Shown here: piece by piece, positions 6,652 through 8,681 of the stretch | Position numbering within the stretch: the first letter of the stretch is position 1 | Layout of the letters: each line of letters begins with the position of its first letter | Source of the DNA: an uncultured Neisseria sp. | GTDB lineage: Bacteria > Pseudomonadota > Gammaproteobacteria > Burkholderiales > Neisseriaceae | Direction: 5' to 3' | Length of the DNA stretch: 8,681 bases | Assembly: GCA_937919795.1 (NCBI GenBank) | Contig: CALFOA010000034.1 | Coordinates: 1 to 8,681, forward strand | Program-made: the position numbers and the translations under genes | The notes under the pieces: generated by a model | Told to the model about the DNA's origin: nothing | Seen by the model: only the letters and a program-made list of their open reading frames with translations | Database searches by the model: none

Positions 6652-6972
6652 ATGAATTTAAAAATCAACGGCTTGAACTTCGACATCACCGAAGCAATCA
6701 GAAACCATGTGGAAAGCAAGCTGGCTCGCATCAACCGCCATGCCGACAACCTGATTAACGTGACTGTCACCCTTTCGGTAGAAAAACTGCAACACAAAGC
6801 GGAAGCCGATGTCCACTTGGCCGGCAAAGATTTGCACGTCGAGAGCGTAGAATCAGAAATGTATGCCGCCGTCGATACGCTGATGGATAAATTGGACAGA
6901 GCCGTGCTGAAACACAAAGAAAAATCGGGCGATGTGCGCGCCAAAGCCGCTCCAGTGCCGAGCGAAGACTAA
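6652..6972 (+). CDS. hpf: Ribosome hibernation-promoting factor (short form)
   Basis: HPF binds the decoding region of idle 70S ribosomes and promotes their pairing into inactive 100S particles, protecting them in slow growth. The 106-residue protein opens with MNLKINGLNFDITEAIRNHV, has the KLARINRHADNLINVTVTL and HKAEADVHLAGKDLHVE strands, and YAAVDTLMDKLDRAVLKHKE, the standard beta-alpha-beta-beta-beta-alpha fold of the HPF/YfiA family. It lacks the C-terminal dimerisation domain of long HPF, and ends in a short polar tail (APVPSED). The start is fixed by a near-perfect TAAGGAG at 6638-6644, seven bases before the ATG. A longer in-frame reading from GTG at 6580, overlapping rpoN, has no support. 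A strong terminator follows, so hpf ends this transcription unit. Confidence 0.95.
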   Translation: MNLKINGLNFDITEAIRNHVESKLARINRHADNLINVTVTLSVEKLQHKAEADVHLAGKDLHVESVESEMYAAVDTLMDKLDRAVLKHKEKSGDVRAKAAPVPSED

Positions 6973-7011
6973 GTTTGTTGGCAGCTTAGCTTTCAACCTA
7001 CTGCCGCATAA

Positions 7012-7069
7012 GAAAGCACAACCGGTATTCTCCCTTCGGAATACCGGTTGTGCTTTCAATATTTTTCTT
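7012..7069 (+). terminator. Strong rho-independent terminator after hpf
   Basis: Arms 7012-7030 and 7039-7057 are 19-base perfect reverse complements around the 8-base loop TCCCTTCG, followed by the T-rich AATATTTTTCTT. It begins 40 bases after the hpf stop. The stem is unusually long; because it carries A runs on its left side too, it could also act on the opposite strand. Confidence 0.88.
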
Positions 7070-7073
7070 ACAA

Positions 7074-7106
7074 TATAATGATTTTTCGATTAATTTTCTT
7101 TATAAT
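7074..7106 (+). promoter_or_regulatory. AT-rich promoter region with two TATAAT boxes
   Basis: Perfect TATAAT words occur at 7074-7079 and 7101-7106, directly after the hpf terminator and before the antiporter gene. Neither has a convincing TTGACA-like word at 16-18 bases upstream nor an extended -10 TG, so only the -10 elements support the call. Transcription from either would give a leader of over 300 bases. Confidence 0.4.
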
Positions 7107-7133
7107 ACACCCCGCTCCGTAATCTTGTAGCCC

Positions 7134-7167
7134 AAACAGGCTGTTTCGGATAAAACCTGTTTTTTTT
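7134..7167 (+). terminator. Possible attenuator-like hairpin with T run in the antiporter leader
   Basis: AAACAGG at 7134-7140 pairs with CCTGTTT at 7156-7162, and the right arm runs into eight consecutive T bases (7160-7167). The stem is only 7 bp with a 15-base loop, so it is a weak terminator. If the TATAAT at 7101 is used, it would lie about 20-55 bases into the transcript, where a leader attenuator might be expected. Confidence 0.3.
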
Positions 7168-7177
7168 CAGACAGTCA
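7166..7177 (-). repeat. Degenerate DNA uptake sequence
   Basis: The reverse strand reads TGACTGTCTGAA, one base different from TGCCTGTCTGAA (C to A at position 3). It may be a decayed half of an inverted uptake-sequence pair; no intact partner lies next to it. Confidence 0.4.
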
Positions 7178-7443
7178 TAAATGACCGAACCTGTTTATTA
7201 CCAGATAAGGCTCGTTTTCACACCACACCGTGAGCCACCGATCAGACACTGCTATCTGAGGCCTTTACAAAAATTTTAAGCCTGCCAAGTACAACCACGA
7301 CATCCTTAGCTCCGCAAGTTAAGTCCAAGCAGTTTCAAAATATTTTGCAAAGAACTCAATCTGCCTTCGGCAGAGAAAAATAATCCCCCTGATACGGCTC
7401 TCCCACATCATCTCCATACATCAAAGAAGGGCTTTATTCACTT

Positions 7444-8521
7444 ATGGCTTCTCACTCCCACTCCCCACTACCCATTTGGTCGATACTCGTACCTATTTTA
7501 GCTTGGGTATTATATTTCATCGGCATCAAAGACAACGCTTGGCTGGAAATCGGCGGCGGCCTGCTGTTAATCGGCAGCGTACTGGCGGCGTTACCCCGCC
7601 GAAGTGGTGGCACACAAAGTCGGCGAACCGTTCGGTTCCATCGTACTGGCCTTGGCGATCACCGTGATTGAAGTGGCACTGATTGTCGCCCTGATGGTGG
7701 CTGGCGGCGACAATGCCGCCTATCTGGCGCGCGACACCATCTTTGCCGCCATTATGCTGATATTGAACGGTATTCTCGGTATTTGTTTGATGATAGGCGG
7801 CTGGAAACACCGCGAGCAGTTTTTCGGCCAGAAATCCGCCAGTACCGCACTGATTACACTGGTGGCCATTCTGGTGCTGACCTTAGTATTGCCCAACTTC
7901 ACCACCAGCACCGACGGCCCCACCTACAGTACGGCACAAATGATATTCGTTGCCGCCGCTTCTCTAGTACTATACGGCTCGTTTATGATGGTACAAACCG
8001 TACGCCATCGCGACTACTTCCTCGCCGATGACGACGACGAACATCATCATGCTGAGCCGCCGAGCACCAAAGTAGCACTCACCAGCTTAGGAATTCTGGT
8101 GGTTTGCTTAGGCATCGTGGTGCTGTTGGCCAAGGCCTTGTCTCCGGCCATTGAAGGCATCGTTGTTCAAATCGGCGCACCCAAAACCCTAGTCGGTGTG
8201 ATCATCGCAGCGGTGGTACTGTTGCCTGAAGGTCTAGCCGCTTTGAAAGCCGCCCGCCGCAACCGTTTCCAAACCAGTCTCAATCTGTCTCTGGGCTCAG
8301 CCTTAGCCAGTATCGGCTTAACCATCCCTTCTGTGGTACTGGTGTGTCTAATGTACGATATCGACCTGATTCTGGGCTTAGACATCAAATCCATGGTATT
8401 ACTCGGCTTATCGGCCTTCACCGTAATGCTGGCGCTCAACCAAGGGCGCACCAATATGCTCTACGGCATCGTGCTATTGGTGAACCTTGCCGCTTATATC
8501 TTTACCGTGATTGTGCCCTGA
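7444..8521 (+). pseudogene. chaA: ChaA/Cax-type calcium (sodium)/proton antiporter, interrupted by a frameshift
   Basis: Inner-membrane antiporters of this family export Ca2+ or Na+ in exchange for protons. Codons 1-51 (from ATG 7444, AAGAAGG 7424-7430 upstream) give two hydrophobic helices ending in SVLAALP, then run out of frame and stop at 7671. The rest continues in the frame one base later: AEVVAHKVGEPF from 7598 to the TGA at 8519-8521. Joined by skipping one C in the CCCC at 7594-7597, the product would be 358 residues, against 366 for E. coli ChaA. Both cation-site motifs are intact: VIEVALI (Glu codon 7670) and LLPEGLAALKAA (Glu codon 8228). So is the acidic/His loop ADDDDEHHHA (8024-8053) between the two halves. 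It could be a true mutation, a sequence error, or recoding. The substrate (Ca2+ versus Na+/K+) is inferred from family only. Confidence 0.75.
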
Positions 8522-8534
8522 TTACCCGGCAAAC

Positions 8535-8570
8535 AAAAACCGATTTCCTATAACAGGAAATCGGTTTTTT
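8535..8570 (+). terminator. Strong rho-independent terminator after the antiporter gene
   Basis: Perfect 15-bp stem, 8535-8549 with 8555-8569, around the loop ATAAC, ending in six T bases (8565-8570). It begins 13 bases after the antiporter stop. The A run on the left arm makes it potentially bidirectional. Confidence 0.9.
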
Positions 8571-8631
8571 ATTACTCACATAAAAGCTGTTACACATTAT
8601 TACAACAAACCAGCCCAAATGGCTATTAACC

Positions 8632-8681
8632 AGATCGGAAGAGCACACGTCTGAACTCCAGTCACACTTGATGATCTCGTA
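8632..8681 (+). other. Illumina TruSeq-type adapter contamination at the contig end
   Basis: The last 50 bases read AGATCGGAAGAGCACACGTC at 8632-8651, then the rest of the standard read-1 adapter up to CAGTCAC (8659-8665), an 8-base index ACTTGATG (8666-8673), and the constant ATCTCGTA (8674-8681). This is synthetic library sequence, not genome. Genomic sequence therefore ends at about 8631; the 60 bases between the terminator and the adapter hold no gene. Confidence 0.98.

Larger units (their letters stand above)
7107..7443 (+). other. Long gene-free leader ahead of the antiporter, with several possible hairpins
   Basis: No convincing gene is present in this 337-base stretch. It holds AAACAGG (7134-7140), which can pair with CCTGTTT at 7156-7162, just before a T run at 7160-7167. 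It also holds a degenerate uptake sequence (7166-7177), GGCTC/GAGCC arms at 7209-7213 and 7232-7236, TCAGA/TCTGA arms at 7242-7246 and 7255-7259, a 12-base palindrome CAAAATATTTTG at 7336-7347, and a TCTGCC-TTC-GGCAGA hairpin at 7360-7374. I recognise no known riboswitch; in particular the yybP-ykoY manganese motif is not apparent. It may be a regulatory leader or simply unconstrained spacer. Confidence 0.4.

Noticed and set aside
7181..7279. Small plus-strand ORF of 32 codons in the antiporter leader
   Set aside because: No ribosome site precedes the ATG, the peptide shows no hydrophobic or leader-peptide pattern such as repeated codons, and its length is expected by chance.
7107..7443. yybP-ykoY (manganese) riboswitch ahead of the antiporter
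   Set aside because: I looked for its conserved GGGGAGUA-type segments and paired loops and did not find them.
7687..7715. GG-N10-GC match resembling a sigma-54 promoter in the antiporter gene
   Set aside because: It lies inside coding sequence, lacks the rest of the TGGCAC/TTGC consensus, and such spacing is expected by chance in GC-rich genes.

Overview
This window looks like core chromosome of a Neisseriaceae species, most likely a non-pathogenic Neisseria. Three things support this: (1) the gene order tal / kdsD-kdsC-lptC-lptA-lptB matches what I recall of the meningococcal locus; (2) the proteins read like their Neisseria counterparts; (3) a 12-base word, TGCCTGTCTGAA, occurs five times exactly. 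That word fits a dialect of the Neisseria DNA uptake sequence (the 'wad' form first described for N. wadsworthii, from memory), not the meningococcal ATGCCGTCTGAA.

Layout. 1-429 (minus): the N-terminal part of an unrecognised, AT-rich, single-pass membrane protein that runs off the left edge. 465-502: an inverted uptake-sequence pair acting as a hairpin. 520-1575 (minus): transaldolase. Divergently from 1703 (plus): kdsD, kdsC, lptC and lptA, tightly packed or overlapping. Another inverted uptake-sequence pair (4303-4342) separates them from lptB. Then come rpoN (sigma-54) and hpf (ribosome hibernation factor), followed by a 19-bp perfect-stem terminator. 7070-7443 is a gene-free stretch with two TATAAT boxes and several possible RNA hairpins. 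7444-8521 is a ChaA/Cax-type cation/proton antiporter gene broken by a one-base frame change at about 7594-7597, followed by a strong terminator. The last 50 bases (8632-8681) are not genomic: they are an Illumina TruSeq-type adapter with its 8-base index.

How the genes work together. KdsD makes arabinose 5-phosphate from ribulose 5-phosphate, and KdsC removes the phosphate from KDO 8-phosphate; both feed the KDO of lipooligosaccharide. LptA, LptB and LptC are periplasmic bridge, ATPase and inner-membrane parts of the machine that carries finished lipooligosaccharide to the outer membrane. Transaldolase belongs to the pentose-phosphate pool that supplies ribulose 5-phosphate. The lptB-rpoN-hpf order is the same as in enterobacteria, but hpf is followed here by the antiporter rather than by ptsN/rapZ.

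I found no CRISPR array, insertion sequence, tRNA, rRNA or clear new multi-gene system. The most useful observations are the adapter tail, the frameshifted antiporter, the apparently complete rpoN, the uptake-sequence dialect and the unexplained leader ahead of the antiporter.
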